From: Poriferisodalis sp965116715
Lineage (GTDB): Bacteria; Actinomycetota; Acidimicrobiia; Acidimicrobiales; Poriferisodalaceae
Assembly (NCBI GenBank): GCA_965116715.1
Contig: OZ220724.1
Coordinates: 434,001 to 498,000, forward strand
DNA length: 64,000 nt
Direction: 5' to 3'
In this document: positions 63,573 to 64,000 of the stretch, piece by piece
Numbering within the stretch: the first letter of the stretch is position 1
Layout: each line of letters starts with the position of its first letter
Position numbers and translations under genes: made by a program
Notes under the pieces: generated by a model
What the model was told of the DNA's origin: nothing
Databases searched by the model: none
Seen by the model: the letters and a program-made list of their open reading frames with translations, nothing else

Positions 63573-64000
63573 GCAGCAGCTCGTCTGGAAGCGTCGTCAG
63601 ATCGCCGGCACCCAGCGTGAGGCACAGGTCGCCGGACCGCAGGTGAGAGCGCAGGTACGAGCGCAGCTCTGCCCGTCCCGGGAGATAGGCCACCGACGCG
63701 TAGGGGTGGGAGTCAAGCAGCGCACCGAGCACAAGTTCGGTGGACACTCCGGGCCGGGGCACCTCGCCGGCAGCGTAGATGTCGGTCAGGACCACCTGAT
63801 CGGCTTCAGCAAACGAATCCGCGAAGTCCTGCCACAGCGCCGCTGTGCGAGAGTAACGATGAGGCTGGAAGACAGCGACAATCCGTTCCCAGCCTCCGCT
63901 GCGAGCGGCGGCGATCGCGGCTGCCACCTCGGTGGGCAGGTGGGCGTAGTCGTCGATGAACGACACCCCATCGCGCTCACCGCGCCGCTCGAACCGTCTG
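63562..64000 (-). CDS. murC: UDP-N-acetylmuramate-L-alanine ligase, C-terminal part (runs off the right edge)
   Basis: The minus-strand frame is open to base 64000, giving the last 145 or so residues. FIDDYAHLPTEVAAAIAAAR corresponds to the DDYAHHPTE motif opening the Mur ligase C-terminal domain, with Leu in place of the second His. VAVFQPHRYSRTAALWQDFA and LTLGAGDLTTLP follow. It adds L-Ala to UDP-MurNAc. It precedes and overlaps murB, as usual in dcw clusters. Confidence 0.93.
   Translation of the reverse strand, partial: RRFERRGERDGVSFIDDYAHLPTEVAAAIAAARSGGWERIVAVFQPHRYSRTAALWQDFADSFAEADQVVLTDIYAAGEVPRPGVSTELVLGALLDSHPYASVAYLPGRAELRSYLRSHLRSGDLCLTLGAGDLTTLPDELLHVP

Overview
The window is high-GC, gene-dense bacterial chromosome that looks actinobacterial, most likely Acidimicrobiia or a close relative. 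This is inferred from a bacterial proteasome activator (Bpa), SepF/YggT beside FtsZ, an SCO6745-family protein, an LLM (F420-type) oxidoreductase, a kinase-DUF6285 fusion, frequent GTG starts and ATGA/GTGA overlaps. No rRNA, tRNA or CRISPR array was seen.

Layout. 1-4179: the 5' part of a SNF2 helicase (minus) diverges from proS. 4247-29670: a large one-carbon (C1) locus. A plus-strand operon (4386-10589) encodes a corrinoid protein, a DUF1638 protein, a methyl-THF:corrinoid methyltransferase, a RACo/RamA-type corrinoid activator and a non-pyrrolysine MttB-family methyltransferase. Facing it is a minus-strand formate dehydrogenase (FDH) operon (17682-10614): a selenocysteine catalytic subunit, a fused NuoE-NuoF diaphorase, a detached iron-sulfur module and two transporters. 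An IclR regulator (17894-18661) diverges from it. A 3-kb accessory insert (18662-21726) holds a CWB2-like repeat surface protein with a possible phase-variable start, a transposase fragment and the tail of a second iclR. Then come a dimethylglycine-dehydrogenase-like FAD/GcvT enzyme with ETF beta and alpha (minus), and divergently formate-THF ligase, a MetF-like reductase and a membrane protein (plus).

How the C1 genes fit together (inference). MttB moves a methyl group from a quaternary amine, probably glycine betaine, to the corrinoid protein. The methyltransferase passes it to THF and the MetF-like enzyme oxidises it to methylene-THF. The FAD/GcvT enzyme demethylates the dimethylglycine product, giving electrons to ETF and methylene groups to THF. 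Formate-THF ligase run backwards yields ATP and formate, and the Sec-FDH oxidises formate to CO2 with NADH production. Tandem 17-bp palindromes of near-identical sequence, spaced 18 bp centre to centre, lie in all three promoter regions, so the IclR protein probably controls the whole set.

29649-53231 is mixed metabolism: an MFS carrier, SerA, DenD, a CoA-transferase, a two-gene ImmA/IrrE module of unknown role, PyrC, a phytanoyl-CoA-type dioxygenase, GlnRS, SDR and LLM oxidoreductases, a thiolase with its DUF35 partner, a nitroreductase, Bpa, a PglZ-like phosphatase, an Rrf2 regulator and an RluD-type synthase. 53228-64000 is a cell-envelope and division region: lspA, a DksA-like protein, ileS, yggT, sepF, yggS, pgeF, ftsZ, ftsQ, murB and the 3' part of murC.
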